64,000 nucleotides of DNA, taken from Sporisorium sorghi (taxonomy: Eukaryota > Basidiomycota > Ustilaginomycetes > Ustilaginales > Ustilaginaceae). Shown in pieces: positions 1 to 9,081 of the stretch (position 1 is the stretch's first letter; each line of letters starts with the position of its first letter). Location of the stretch: the NCBI GenBank assembly GCA_023212695.1, contig JALCCG010000047.1, forward strand, positions 1 to 64,000, written 5' to 3'. The notes beneath the pieces are model-generated. The model saw only the letters and a program-made list of their open reading frames with translations, was not told the DNA's origin and made no database searches. The position numbers and the translations under genes were made by a program.

Positions 1-75
<75 letters not shown>
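1..75. repeat. (GAC)25 trinucleotide microsatellite
   Basis: Twenty-five uninterrupted GAC units at the left edge, ending in GACGAGAGC. It lies inside a coding region and probably encodes poly-Asp. It is prone to length slippage, which matters for the frame problem in the gene that contains it. Confidence 0.95.
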
Positions 76-79
<4 letters not shown>

Positions 80-325
80 GCGACTTTGAAAAAAAGTACG
101 GCCAAGAAGAGGTCTCGCGGCAAAGTCGCCGACTCGGACGCCGATAGCGAGGACGACGGCCCTACACGCCGTGTAAGTCTTTCCTGCCTAATCCGCTTCA
201 AAAGGTGTTCGCATACTCACCACTCTTGCTTCTGCCTATCCTTGATGCGCTCGAAACCCGTGCAGAAATCCTTCAAATCATTCCTGGCAAGCTTTGCTGC
301 CGGCCTCAACTCTGATTCCGACTAG
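1..325 (+). CDS. 3' end of an unidentified acidic-tailed protein (partial; frame uncertain)
   Basis: Only the C-terminus lies in the window. The last exon is probably 266-325 (ending KSFKSFLASFAAGLNSDSD then stop). It is preceded by a 93-nt intron, 173-265, with a GTAAGT donor and GTGCAG acceptor. The exon before it encodes a mixed basic/acidic stretch ending SDADSEDDGPTRR. Upstream is a pure (GAC)25 tract, 1-75. Read in the frame that reaches the stop, the tract would be poly-Thr. Read one frame over it gives poly-Asp followed by ESDFEKK, which looks far more natural, but that frame stops near 147. Dropping one A from the A7 run at 89-95 would join the two. A one-base indel is therefore suspected, either real or an assembly error. 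The intron is a multiple of three and stop-free, so its retention would keep the frame. I do not recognise the protein; an Asp-rich, Lys-rich tail is typical of nuclear proteins. Confidence 0.5.
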
Positions 326-521
326 CCTTCCCCAAGTCTTGCTTGAAACAAGCAAAGCCGAAGCCAACCTTTCTTATCCACAGCACGCAATCGCAACCCT
401 TTCTCTATTCGCACAACGTCATCCCACAAAACGCCTGTGATCGCAATGAGACTGAATGATAAAGCAATACTAAGTATACATATGTTATGAAAAAGGCAAA
501 TCGTCCAGGTTCGCTGGCACG

Positions 522-2258
522 CTATGCGCTCTCGACGTCACTGGTACCAAGACGCGTGGGGTTACGATCTTGCGAGTCGACGGCAGTGCCCATCTTTGCA
601 TCGACCTTCTTGTCGTCGCCGTTGGATTGAGTCGGCGAGAGGTCGGTGGGGTTGGTGCCTGACGCCGAGTCGTCGTCCATCCGACGGCTCTGGTCGATGA
701 GCAGACGCTCCTGTTGCGTCATGTAGGTGGTCCACTTGCGCGTGGGGACGCGTGCCTCGAGCATCTCGTTGATCTCTTCGAGCGAGCGGCCAAAAGTCTC
801 GGGAATGTAAAAGTAGACAAAGCTCATGGCGATGAGGGTGCCGACACCGTAGATCCAACCGATCTGCGCACCGAGACCGGCATTGTAGAAGAGGTAGGGA
901 AGAGTAAAGGTGACGGCCCATGCGATGATCCAGAAACAAGCGGTGCCGATCGACATGATCTTGCTGCGGTTCTTGCCGACAGCCAACTCGCTCGCCACCA
1001 CCCAAGCCAGTGGACCCCATGCCAAGTTGAAGAAGAAGACGTAGATGCAGATCATGGCGGCGATGGTGCGACCCTCAGTGACGCTGATGACGCCGGGCCA
1101 AGGGAGCGACTCGCCACGAGGAGGAAGACCCTTGGTGCCAATGCCGGCGACGACGAACAGCGCGATAAACATGGGAATCGACGTCCACAGAATCAGAGGA
1201 CGACGGCCGAAACGGTTGACCAGGAGGAAGGAGCAGAGGACACCGACGACCTCAATGACATCGACGATGATGGTGATGATAAAGGCGTCCTTGAGTCCGA
1301 CGGCGGTCATAAACGTGACGGTGTAGGAGAAAATGAACTGAACACCTCCAATCTGCTGGCCAATCAAGATGCCGAGAACGCAGGCAAACTTGCGCAGCTC
1401 GACGCCGTGCACGAGCGACTTCCAGCCTCCTTCGCCCGAAAGCTCGAGCTCGTCCTGGCGTGATTGGCGGAAGGCGTTGTACTCGAGAGCGATGACCTTG
1501 TCGCGCACATCGTCGCGCTGGCCCTTGTTGACGCGCTTGAGAGCAGCGAGTGCCTTTTCGTCGCGGTTCTTCTGGATGAGCCATCGTGGCGACTCGGGGA
1601 TGATGAACTGGGCCGTAACGAGGACGGCGACAAAGAAGAGGTTGAAGATGATGGGGATGCGGTAGGACCAGGTCGAGTCGATGCCCTTGGTTCGCTGGGC
1701 GATGCAGGCACCGATGACCTGACCGATGGCGAGCATGAGCTGCCAGGACGAAACGATGGCGCCGCGGATGGCGGTGGGGGCTATTTCCGAGAGGTAGAGG
1801 GGAGTGCAGTTGGAGATGACACCGACACCGGCACCAAGCACACCTCGACCGAGCGTGAGGAGCGCTTTGGAGCCAATGGTGACAAGTTGCAAGATGACAC
1901 CGATAGTGACGAGGGTGAAGGCGCCAAAGAAGCCACCTCGACGACCGACATAGTCACCGAGAGGCGCGGCGATGAGCGAACCGACGACCTCGCCTGCCTG
2001 TACGATGGAGGCATAGAGCGACTGGTCGTTAGATGGGATCTCGTATTCGCCATTGGCAGGATTGATGACACCGAAATCGCGCTTGAAGCGGTTCATCTCG
2101 AGAATACCGGTGAAATAAGTGCCATCGTAACCGTAGAGGATGGCACCGATGACGGCGAGGGAGCAAAAGAGGATGGGGCGGATGCTGGCTTTAGACAAGA
2201 GTTTTGTCTCGCCGATGGTCACGCCGTTGGGCGTGGATGCTGGAGCGGCGCCACCCAT
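522..2258 (-). CDS. MFS sugar porter (hexose-transporter family)
   Basis: Single exon, 578 residues from the ATG at 2258 (MGGAAPASTPNG). The open frame continues 70 codons upstream to another ATG at 2468, but that extension is Ser/Pro/Arg-rich and leaves an implausibly long N-terminus before TM1, so 2258 is preferred. Sugar-porter signatures appear in order: GYDGTYFTGI in TM1, GRRGG in the loop after TM2, PESPRWL before the central cytoplasmic loop, GRRPL in the second half, and PETFGRSLEEINEMLEAR after TM12. About twelve hydrophobic segments fit the usual fold. The YDGTYFTG motif is common in fungal high-affinity glucose/hexose transporters, but the substrate cannot be read from sequence; pentose, quinate or disaccharide transport is possible. 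Location is expected to be the plasma membrane. The gene converges on the partial gene ending at 325. Confidence 0.9.
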   Translation of the reverse strand: MGGAAPASTPNGVTIGETKLLSKASIRPILFCSLAVIGAILYGYDGTYFTGILEMNRFKRDFGVINPANGEYEIPSNDQSLYASIVQAGEVVGSLIAAPLGDYVGRRGGFFGAFTLVTIGVILQLVTIGSKALLTLGRGVLGAGVGVISNCTPLYLSEIAPTAIRGAIVSSWQLMLAIGQVIGACIAQRTKGIDSTWSYRIPIIFNLFFVAVLVTAQFIIPESPRWLIQKNRDEKALAALKRVNKGQRDDVRDKVIALEYNAFRQSRQDELELSGEGGWKSLVHGVELRKFACVLGILIGQQIGGVQFIFSYTVTFMTAVGLKDAFIITIIVDVIEVVGVLCSFLLVNRFGRRPLILWTSIPMFIALFVVAGIGTKGLPPRGESLPWPGVISVTEGRTIAAMICIYVFFFNLAWGPLAWVVASELAVGKNRSKIMSIGTACFWIIAWAVTFTLPYLFYNAGLGAQIGWIYGVGTLIAMSFVYFYIPETFGRSLEEINEMLEARVPTRKWTTYMTQQERLLIDQSRRMDDDSASGTNPTDLSPTQSNGDDKKVDAKMGTAVDSQDRNPTRLGTSDVESA

Positions 2259-4693
2259 GATGGAGAGCAGTCGATGCCAAGTATTGAACGAGAGACGTGG
2301 ACGACGAAAGAGGAGAGGGCGTCCAAGAGTGAGGTGCGAGGCGAAGAAGCTGAGTGGCAGCGCTGGTTGTGTTGAGGACGCACGCGAAGGGAACGGGACG
2401 GAGTGTAAGGGAGGAGAGGAGATGGCGGGGGAAAAAAGTGCAGAGTGACGAGTCGGTTCGAGCTTCAAGTACTTATACTCATGTGCTGGCTAGATAAGGC
2501 AGGACCGGAAGAGCGTGACGAGCGCGAAAGGAGAGGGAAAGAGCACGACGAACCAGCTTCGGCAAATCCGATGGTCAGAAGTGTGATGTGCTGTAAAGTG
2601 ATGTGATGGATCGGTCAATTGGATTCGAGCGCCGCTTTCTATGGCTAAAGGGGCGTGGGTGGGTGTGTGTGTGTGAGGAAGGATGAGTGACTACGCATGA
2701 GACGCTCTACGATAAAGCAGGCGGGGTGGCGGGGAACTACAGGCAGCAAATGGTTTCGGTCGCCGCTTGCTGTTTCACGGTCCGGGGAGGAAGCGAGCGA
2801 GGCATGCATAACAATGTGAAGCGAGAGCATGTGGCAGCGTGGGGGTTTGGTTGGCAGGGCCAGAGAGAGAGGAGGATCGACGGTTGATGGGTTGAGGTCG
2901 GTCGAAAGAGAGTCACGAGATGAGCTTCCAAAATCGAACGCTGCTGCTGCAAGAACGCTAAACGCTGTACAGATTTTAATGGACAGGCGGACTTTCGGTG
3001 CAAGCGTAGAGGTTGCTGCATGTCTCTGCAACACTCTCGAAACGCCCGTCTTGGGAGGAATCGCAGTGTGTGGGAGCAAGTTCGGTTGGAGCGAGTCAAG
3101 CACAGCACCAAATCGAGCACCGGTAAAACAAATCATCGTCGTCCCTCTCTGCTCAAACTCTTCCGACACGCAACCTATCCAGTCGGACCTCTTTGATGCT
3201 CGAACACCAAAGCCTCTTTCTCGTCTTGACTTTCGCAATGAGGGGGAGCATGAATGGCATGAAAAGTGCCTGACCGCCGAGTCGCTATCAAAGTCACACA
3301 GAGTTGAAGCCAAACTGCCCAAAAAGCAAAACCTCTCTTCTCGCCAAGCACAAGCCCCAAGAAACACAAACCCACCTTTGCCACGCCCAATCAGGCGTGG
3401 GCGTCAAAGGAACTCGAGTTGCAATGTGACGACATCATGCCCCCACCGTAAGCCACAACGGTGACCATCCCCGCATTCCAGGGCGAAATGAAGCAGCAAA
3501 AAAAAAAAAAAAAAAAAAGTTCGAGACGTTGCTAGAGCGCACGACACACAGTTTGGAACTGTTGGTCGGCCGTGGTAAAACTTTGCAAGAGCGGATCGTC
3601 CGAAGTGAGCAGAGAACGAAACTTCGGCATGTGCTTTGGTCACAAGCGAGGTTCGTCCAAATCTCTCCGAAAATCGCCCGAACGACCCTTAGCCGATGCC
3701 TTTTTGCAGAGCACACGATTCTCAGCCGCCATCGTTCTCTTGATTCATGATCCTGTTTTTCGCTCCATACACTGGGACTAGCAACGAATCGCCTCAACAG
3801 TATCACAGCTCGTACCATCGATCACCAACAGAACAAGACGGAGGGAGAAGCCATCGTCGCATCTCTCGGCGGCGTCAACCTCTGCAGACCAAAAAAAAAA
3901 AAAAAATAATAATAATAATTCACCGTTGCGGAGAATTGCAGCCTGCGGGCGGGCGAGCGGCTGCGTCACAAGCTGCAAAAACAAATTCAATGCTCCGAAC
4001 TTCCTCCTTCGCTTAGGCATGCGGCCAACTGCGGGTTTGCCTCTCCGATTCGTTCAAGACGACGGTAGAGCCTCGTTGTGACAACGGTTCAGGGGGGAGA
4101 GACTACGTCACATGTCGCTTTGCCAGCCTTTTGAGCGTCGACGGTCGATCGAAGATCATCCCATTGGCGAAAGACGATCGAGGATCGGGCGTCGAGGGGA
4201 CGCCCTTTGGTGCGAGATACCGTAGCAACATTGCCCCAAGCTGGAGCGTGAGGAGGTGCGCCTCGCTACCCTCAAGCCAGCCCACGGCACTGCACCACCA
4301 GTGCCGTGCTCCATGCCGATGCGATGCCCCGAACACAGCGGCGTTGCTATGCCGAGCACGCTTGCGGAACAAAGTCGGCGAAACCACCTCGCTCTCGGCA
4401 AGCGCTACTCTACCACGCGGTCATCGCTCCGTCCGGCCCCCGTCGCAGACTGAACGCCACTTCCCACGCCTCCATGGAACTCACGGAGTCGCGCTTCCGA
4501 GCAACAGTGTGGGGGGGGGGGGGCCTTGGCCCTGCAACCGGCAAGCCTTCTTGAAGGGGAAAAAGGAGGAGCCCCGCCTTGAGAAACCTCGCACTCTCCG
4601 TGGCACCGCGGGCAACCCGAGCAACCCGAGCAACCCTGAGTGTGAGCAAGAGTGTCTATTCTTTGCGATCGTTTACAGCCAAGGTCTACAGTG
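2259..4693. other. Intergenic, upstream of sugar transporter; no gene seen
   Basis: A 2.4 kb spacer between the transporter start (2258) and the stop of the LysM-WD40 gene (4694), both on minus. It holds an A21 run (3498-3518), an A-run followed by AAT repeats (about 3891-3920), a G13 run (4511-4523) and a GAGCAACCC-type repeat near 4615. Open frames here (for example 2829-3464 and 4131-5036 on plus) have no recognisable domains and unnatural composition. The length would suit a regulated promoter for the transporter, but I can point to no specific site. Confidence 0.6.
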
Positions 4694-6940
4694 TTACGTC
4701 GAGGTGGACCACACCCTCACAACGCCGTCCGCACCAGCACTCACCACCTCGCTCGCATCCTCCCTGGGATTGCACTCGATCCACAGCACCGCCTTCGCAT
4801 GCGCCTTCTCCCCCGCAGACCCCACACCCACCCGCTCCGCCATCACCGTATCCCACCCGACCAGCTCGCCCTCCTCGTCACCCGCGACCACCGCGTCCTC
4901 CTCGCGCGTCAGCACCGCCCTGCACCTATACTGCCCATGCCGATGCCCGCTATATTTCTGCAGCAGCGTGCCGTCGCGCGTATCGAGTAGACGGAGTGTC
5001 GAGTCGAGCGTGGCGACGAGCGCGGAGGTCGCTTGACGCGACACGTAGATGCTCGTGATGGCGGAGGGCAGTGTATCGGAGCGCAGCTGGCCGGCGCGCA
5101 CGTCGTAGCATCGCAGCGTGCCGTCGACGCTCCCCGAATACAACTTGTCCGGTTGGACGCTGAGCGAGGTCACGGCGTCAGTGGCGTCGCGCAGCTCCTG
5201 GATCGGCCGCCAGGCGCCCTGTGCACGCAAGTCGTACACCCGCACCACGCCGTCTGTTCCCCCAGCAACGACTACACTCCCGTCCGCGTCCTTGCCGCCA
5301 AACCGCACGTCGTTGACTTTCCCAACGTGCCCGTTGAACCGCCGCACCACGCTGCCCGTCGCCACGTCCCACACGTGCACGCTCTTGTCCCCGCCGCCAG
5401 ACACGAACCGCGCGTTGTCGTGCGAGATATCGAGGGCAAGCACCTCGTGCGCGTGCTCCGTGTACACCTTGATCGCCTCTTGTGCTCCAGTGGAGGCGTT
5501 CCACAGCTTGATCGTGCGGTCCGACGAGCCGCTGAGCAGGTACCGCCCCGTGGTGTTGTACCGCACCACGTTGACCGGTCCCTTGTGTGCGCCAAGCGTC
5601 TGTTTGGGCAGAGTGGGCAACTTGACTGAGCTCGAGAGCGAGACGACGTGGCGCGGTTTTGTGGAGAGGGACTCACCTCGCTGCTGTGTCGGGGTTGCGT
5701 GGAGGGCGCGTGTGAACCAGTGGGTCGTCGAGGTTAGAGGTTTGGGCTCGCGTGTCGTGCTCGATGTCGATGAGAAGGAAGAGTGGGGCAGAGGTTTGGA
5801 GACGCTCGTGGGGTCCAGTCCGTTCGCGCGCTGGTGTCGCTCCCAATCGCTGTCCATCTCCCACCTCGCCAGCGCATGCCGTAGCACAGCGTCGAACCTC
5901 AACCGCCGCGCTGTGTCCATCTGCGCCTCCCACATCAGCCCATCCTCCCCCTCCTTCTTTCGCGCCTCATCCTCATACCCCAACGGCAACCCTGCTTCAT
6001 CCACACCCTCGCCAAACTCCACCGTGCGCATCTCGTCCTCCGCCAGCCCCACATACGCCCTCGCTGCCCTGTCGTCCGCCGGCGTCTCCCCTGCTCCGCC
6101 GTTCTTCGCCAGAGCCGCCCTAAACCGCACCTCTGCCGCTCTCCTCGCCGCACTGGTCTTCTCCTTCGCACTCTTGCGCGGTGGGCCCTCGAGCGAGTGC
6201 CGCAGTTCCGGGTGGCTTGCTAGCTGCTTCTCGACGGCGTGCGAGGGGAGGAGCACAAACGCACGCGTGTGCAGCAGGTGCGGCGAGCTCGACAGCACCG
6301 CGCGCGGCAGCGCGTTCAGCCGGCACAGCTCGTTGGGCGCCACGTCGAAGCGGATCGCGATGGATGAGAGCGTGTCGGTGCGGCGCAGGTAGTATTGCCG
6401 GGTGGAGGCGTCGTCGGGCGTGGCGGGAGCGGATGAAGATGAGGAAGTGGTGTGCGGGTCGACGCGGTGGCGGTGCGATGTGAGGGTCGATGTTGTGGGT
6501 GAGCTGTCAGTGGTGGTGGAGGGCGCGGTGTCGACCTCTGCGCCCGCAGAACTCTTGGAAGCCTGCCGCAGCAGTAGGGACGGTGGCTTGCCCGCCTTCC
6601 TTTTCTCCACTGTCTCCTCCTGCTCCTCTTGATCATCCAGCACGAACTCACCCCGCACCTCGCTATACGGCGGCGGCGCTACCTCGTGATCCCGCTCCAG
6701 CGCAGCCTCGGCGTCGAACACCACCTCCCCCCGGCGCGTCACATCCGCCCTTGGCCCCTTCCGAAACGCCGCCGTCGCATCCTCGCAGTGCGGGCAGAAC
6801 GTCGCCAGCCGCGGGTTGCTCGCTAAACACGTGGCGCACACCAGCCGCGCACAGCAGCCGTGCTGGTAGACCGAGGCGGGCTTGGCGGTCGCCGGGATGG
6901 TCGAGGAGCAGGCTAGGCAGAGACGGTGCTGACTCTGCAT
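4694..6940 (-). CDS. Zinc-finger/LysM protein fused to a WDR83 (MORG1)-type WD40 propeller
   Basis: One continuous 748-codon frame from the ATG at 6940. Residues 8-52 form a Cys-rich finger (CLAC, HGCCARLVCATC, CPHC). Residues 183-232 are a LysM domain (YYLRRTDTLSSIAIRFDV, then LNALP). Residues 240-440 are charged and low complexity. Residues 447-748 are seven WD40 repeats matching WDR83 in detail: SGSSDRTIKLWN, SGGGDKSVHVWDVATG, GHVGKVNDVRF, YSGSVDGTLRCYDVRAGQL, TLDSTLRLLDTRDGTLLQ. WDR83 is normally a free protein of about 300-330 residues, a MAPK-scaffold and spliceosome-associated factor. Intracellular LysM/zinc proteins are a separate eukaryotic family. A GTGAGT...CTCAG candidate intron of 51 nt (5626-5676) sits at the linker and keeps the frame whether spliced or not. 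Two overlapping or adjacent genes remain possible, but no stop separates the halves. Confidence 0.82.
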   Translation of the reverse strand: MQSQHRLCLACSSTIPATAKPASVYQHGCCARLVCATCLASNPRLATFCPHCEDATAAFRKGPRADVTRRGEVVFDAEAALERDHEVAPPPYSEVRGEFVLDDQEEQEETVEKRKAGKPPSLLLRQASKSSAGAEVDTAPSTTTDSSPTTSTLTSHRHRVDPHTTSSSSSAPATPDDASTRQYYLRRTDTLSSIAIRFDVAPNELCRLNALPRAVLSSSPHLLHTRAFVLLPSHAVEKQLASHPELRHSLEGPPRKSAKEKTSAARRAAEVRFRAALAKNGGAGETPADDRAARAYVGLAEDEMRTVEFGEGVDEAGLPLGYEDEARKKEGEDGLMWEAQMDTARRLRFDAVLRHALARWEMDSDWERHQRANGLDPTSVSKPLPHSSFSSTSSTTREPKPLTSTTHWFTRALHATPTQQRGESLSTKPRHVVSLSSSVKLPTLPKQTLGAHKGPVNVVRYNTTGRYLLSGSSDRTIKLWNASTGAQEAIKVYTEHAHEVLALDISHDNARFVSGGGDKSVHVWDVATGSVVRRFNGHVGKVNDVRFGGKDADGSVVVAGGTDGVVRVYDLRAQGAWRPIQELRDATDAVTSLSVQPDKLYSGSVDGTLRCYDVRAGQLRSDTLPSAITSIYVSRQATSALVATLDSTLRLLDTRDGTLLQKYSGHRHGQYRCRAVLTREEDAVVAGDEEGELVGWDTVMAERVGVGSAGEKAHAKAVLWIECNPREDASEVVSAGADGVVRVWSTST
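5626..5676 (-). other. Candidate 51-nt in-frame intron in the LysM-WDR83 linker
   Basis: On the minus strand a GTGAGT donor begins at 5676 and a CTCAG acceptor ends at 5626. Removal deletes 17 codons (about residues 421-438) and rejoins the frame as QQR-VKLPTLPKQTLG. A second AG (AAACAG, giving a 77-nt intron) would break the WD40 frame. The intron is short and lacks an obvious CTRAY branch site, so use is uncertain. If it is used, it directly shows both halves are on one mRNA. Confidence 0.4.
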
Positions 6941-7372
6941 GGTGTTTCACTGTGGCCGTGAAGGGGTGAGTGTGGGTGTGGGGATGCTCGACGGTGATGC
7001 GGTGTTGTCTGCCGTGATTGAGATGAGTGTAGATGTGGGTGCTTGGAGGTGATTGTGGTGGTGTGAGGCAGGTGTCGATGCATAAAGTGTAGGTCTAGAT
7101 CGAGGCGAGCCGCTGAGAGGGAGGGAGTGGTTGAATGGAAAGGACGATGATAGCGGTGGCGAAGCAATTCAGGGTCTTAGCACACGCAACGATGCGCGCA
7201 AGACTCGCCAAAGAAAAATCCGCCCGCCCTCCGCGGCGACTACCGATGCCAACGAGCTTCTCATCCAACACCCCAACACACAGTCAAATCATCACATGAG
7301 CATGCTATTGCACATTCCTTCTCTGTGCTGAGATCAGCCAATGGATTGAGACGACGACCTTGGATTCCGCCC
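6941..7372. other. Intergenic spacer, LysM-WD40 gene to SDS22
   Basis: A 432-bp tandem spacer holding the promoter and 5' leader of the LysM-WDR83 gene and the 3' end of SDS22. It is GT-rich (GTGTGGG/GTGGTG runs around 6970-7080). A GTGAGG donor-like site at the SDS22 stop could splice to a short tail near 7331, but the unspliced end is the normal SDS22 C-terminus. Confidence 0.5.
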
Positions 7373-8632
7373 TCACCTGATAAACGTAGCATCGATCTGC
7401 CTAACCTGCGGCAACAGCAACTTGACCTTCCTCCTATACGCCGGCCCTTCCTTCCTCTGCGCCGGGTTGCCCTCCAAATACACCGTCTCCAACGCCGGAC
7501 ACTTGTCGACGCCCAACTCCTTATCCAGGCCATTCAGATCTTGGATCCGATTATCGTTGGCCCAGAACTCCTCCAACTTGCCCAAATGCGCCACGTTCTC
7601 GACCTTCTCGATCATGTTGGCGCCCACGTCGAGCGTGGTGAGCTTCGTATTGTTCTCCAGCCCTTCGAGCTTGGTCAATCCATTGTGCGAGATGTACAGC
7701 TCTTCGAGGTTGACCAGCGTGTCGAGGCCTTGGAGTTGGGTGATGCGGTTGGACTGGATCGAGAGCACGCGCAGGTTGACGAGGTCAGCGAGGCCGGTGA
7801 GGGAGGTGATCTTGTTCTTGCCGAGCCAGAGCTGCGTGAGGTTGGTTAGGTGGCCGATGTTCTCGATGCTGCGCAGCCTGTTGCCGCCGAGCTCGAGACT
7901 CTCGAGCGACTCCGCGATGGGGCCTTGGAGGTCGGCCTCACGAACACGTGCGATCTTGTTCTGCACAAAGTACACCGTCTTGCACTTTCCTAGATGCGCA
8001 ACGCCCGCAATGTGCCGGATATTGTTGAACGACAGATCCAGCGTCTCCAACTTCACCAACCCCTCCAGCCCCGCGACCTTCTCGATGCCATTATCGTACA
8101 GATCCAGCTCCTCCAACTCCGTCAGCACCCCGATATCGCCAGCTCGGATCTTGGTAATCAGGTTCTGGCGCAGACACAGCCGCTTAAGCGACGGCGCAAA
8201 ACGCTGAAGCCCCAGCCGCTTGGTGCTCGTCAGCCGCAAATGCCCCAGATCCAACACCTCCTCCGTATCCGGGTAGTGGAGCAGCAGCTCCGAGTCGTCC
8301 GGAATCTCGTCCGCGTCAGGAGGCGCACCAGCGCCAGGGGTGTGGTCGACACGCACCGAGCCGTACTGCACAATGCCGCGCGTGATGCCGTTGTTGGCAC
8401 CCTCCGCCGCGTCAGCTGCTGCGCTCGAGGGGCCTGCCTCGTCCTCTGTCTGCGGATCTTCGTCGTCCTCGTGAACGGGGTCGTTGTCGTCCGAGTCCGT
8501 GTCGTCGTCGTGGTTGGCAGGGCGGTCTTTGGAGGCGAGTGTGGGCGCGGGAGGGAGGGGGCCGACGATCTGCACTTTGGGCTGTTGTGCCTCGGCGGTG
8601 GGAGTCGCCTTGGAGGTGCTGGATTCGGCCAT
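7373..8632 (-). CDS. SDS22: SDS22-like protein phosphatase 1 regulatory subunit (leucine-rich repeats)
   Basis: Single exon, 419 residues from the ATG at 8632 (MAESSTSKATPTAE). The open frame upstream of this runs through a poly-A tract and is not coding. Residues 1-125 are acidic and disordered. From about 130 to the end there are ten to eleven 22-residue SDS22-class leucine-rich repeats (L-x-x-L-x-L-x-x-N-x-I-x-x-I/L), for example LEELDLYDNGIEKVAGLEGL and LTQLWLGKNKITSLTGLADL. A C-terminal LRR cap ends LLPQVRQIDATFIR, the characteristic SDS22 ending. The family binds the PP1 catalytic subunit, controls its assembly and nuclear targeting, and is needed for mitotic exit. The gene is read in the same direction as its two neighbours. 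Confidence 0.95.
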   Translation of the reverse strand: MAESSTSKATPTAEAQQPKVQIVGPLPPAPTLASKDRPANHDDDTDSDDNDPVHEDDEDPQTEDEAGPSSAAADAAEGANNGITRGIVQYGSVRVDHTPGAGAPPDADEIPDDSELLLHYPDTEEVLDLGHLRLTSTKRLGLQRFAPSLKRLCLRQNLITKIRAGDIGVLTELEELDLYDNGIEKVAGLEGLVKLETLDLSFNNIRHIAGVAHLGKCKTVYFVQNKIARVREADLQGPIAESLESLELGGNRLRSIENIGHLTNLTQLWLGKNKITSLTGLADLVNLRVLSIQSNRITQLQGLDTLVNLEELYISHNGLTKLEGLENNTKLTTLDVGANMIEKVENVAHLGKLEEFWANDNRIQDLNGLDKELGVDKCPALETVYLEGNPAQRKEGPAYRRKVKLLLPQVRQIDATFIR

Positions 8633-9081
8633 CGTCGAGGTGTATGCACGGAGGATGGGCCAGTGATGGTGGAAGTGCAGAGCAAAAGGATGGTCAAAGC
8701 TCAGCGTTTTGGGGAGGAAAAAAAAAAAAAAAAAGCGCAATCCGAAAGCGCAGTCGAAATTCAGAGTCGCTTCCCGCGGAGTGAAAAAGGTCGCGTGTCG
8801 ATGGCTCAGTTTCAGATGATCAGAATCATGCATCTTCCAACGAGAGCTCGACCACACGCTCAGGCATGATCAATCGAGAAGGGCGCTGAAGGGTGAGATT
8901 ACAAAGAGTTTTGCTGGAGAACAAGCTCTCGAGGGTATACAGATGGACTGTCTAGCAAGCAGACATAGATACGCAAATTTTGGAGAGGCCAAGGAGAGAG
9001 AAAGAGAGAGAGAGTTCCATTTCGAGACAACCGTGCATCTAACCATCCGTCGCAGTGCCTGCCTTGGCTGCATACGAAAGC
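8633..9081. other. Intergenic spacer with A17 tract, SDS22 promoter side
   Basis: A spacer of 449 bp between the SDS22 start and the SUR2 stop as called. An A17 run (8718-8734) lies in the SDS22 5' leader and a GA-rich run near 8991-9014. The segment 9039-9081 may in fact be SUR2 coding sequence if the tail frameshift described for SUR2 is real. Confidence 0.5.

Noticed and set aside
714..2375. Long antisense frames (714-1463, 1464-2375) opposite the MFS transporter
   Set aside because: They mirror the codon structure of the transporter gene (Asp/Glu/Gly-rich antisense shadows).
2259..2468. 70-residue N-terminal extension of the sugar transporter
   Set aside because: It starts with an ATG, but the sequence is Ser/Pro/Arg-rich and sits before an ordinary transporter N-terminus; more likely 5' leader.
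2829..3464. 211-codon ATG-initiated frame upstream of the sugar transporter
   Set aside because: No recognisable domain, irregular composition, no supporting splice or leader signals; probably chance in GC-rich DNA.
4131..5036. 301-codon plus-strand open frame over the end of the LysM-WDR83 gene
   Set aside because: It overlaps WD40 coding sequence in antisense, has Ser/Pro/Arg-rich shadow composition and no domain.
5600..5676. 77-nt GTGAGT...AAACAG intron in the LysM-WDR83 gene
   Set aside because: Length is not a multiple of three; splicing would destroy the WD40 frame. The 51-nt alternative ending at 5626 keeps it.
7261..7383. Extra spliced terminal exon of SDS22 using a GTGAGG donor at the stop
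   Set aside because: The unspliced end IDATFIR is the normal SDS22 C-terminus, and the added Cys-rich tail has no counterpart in the family.
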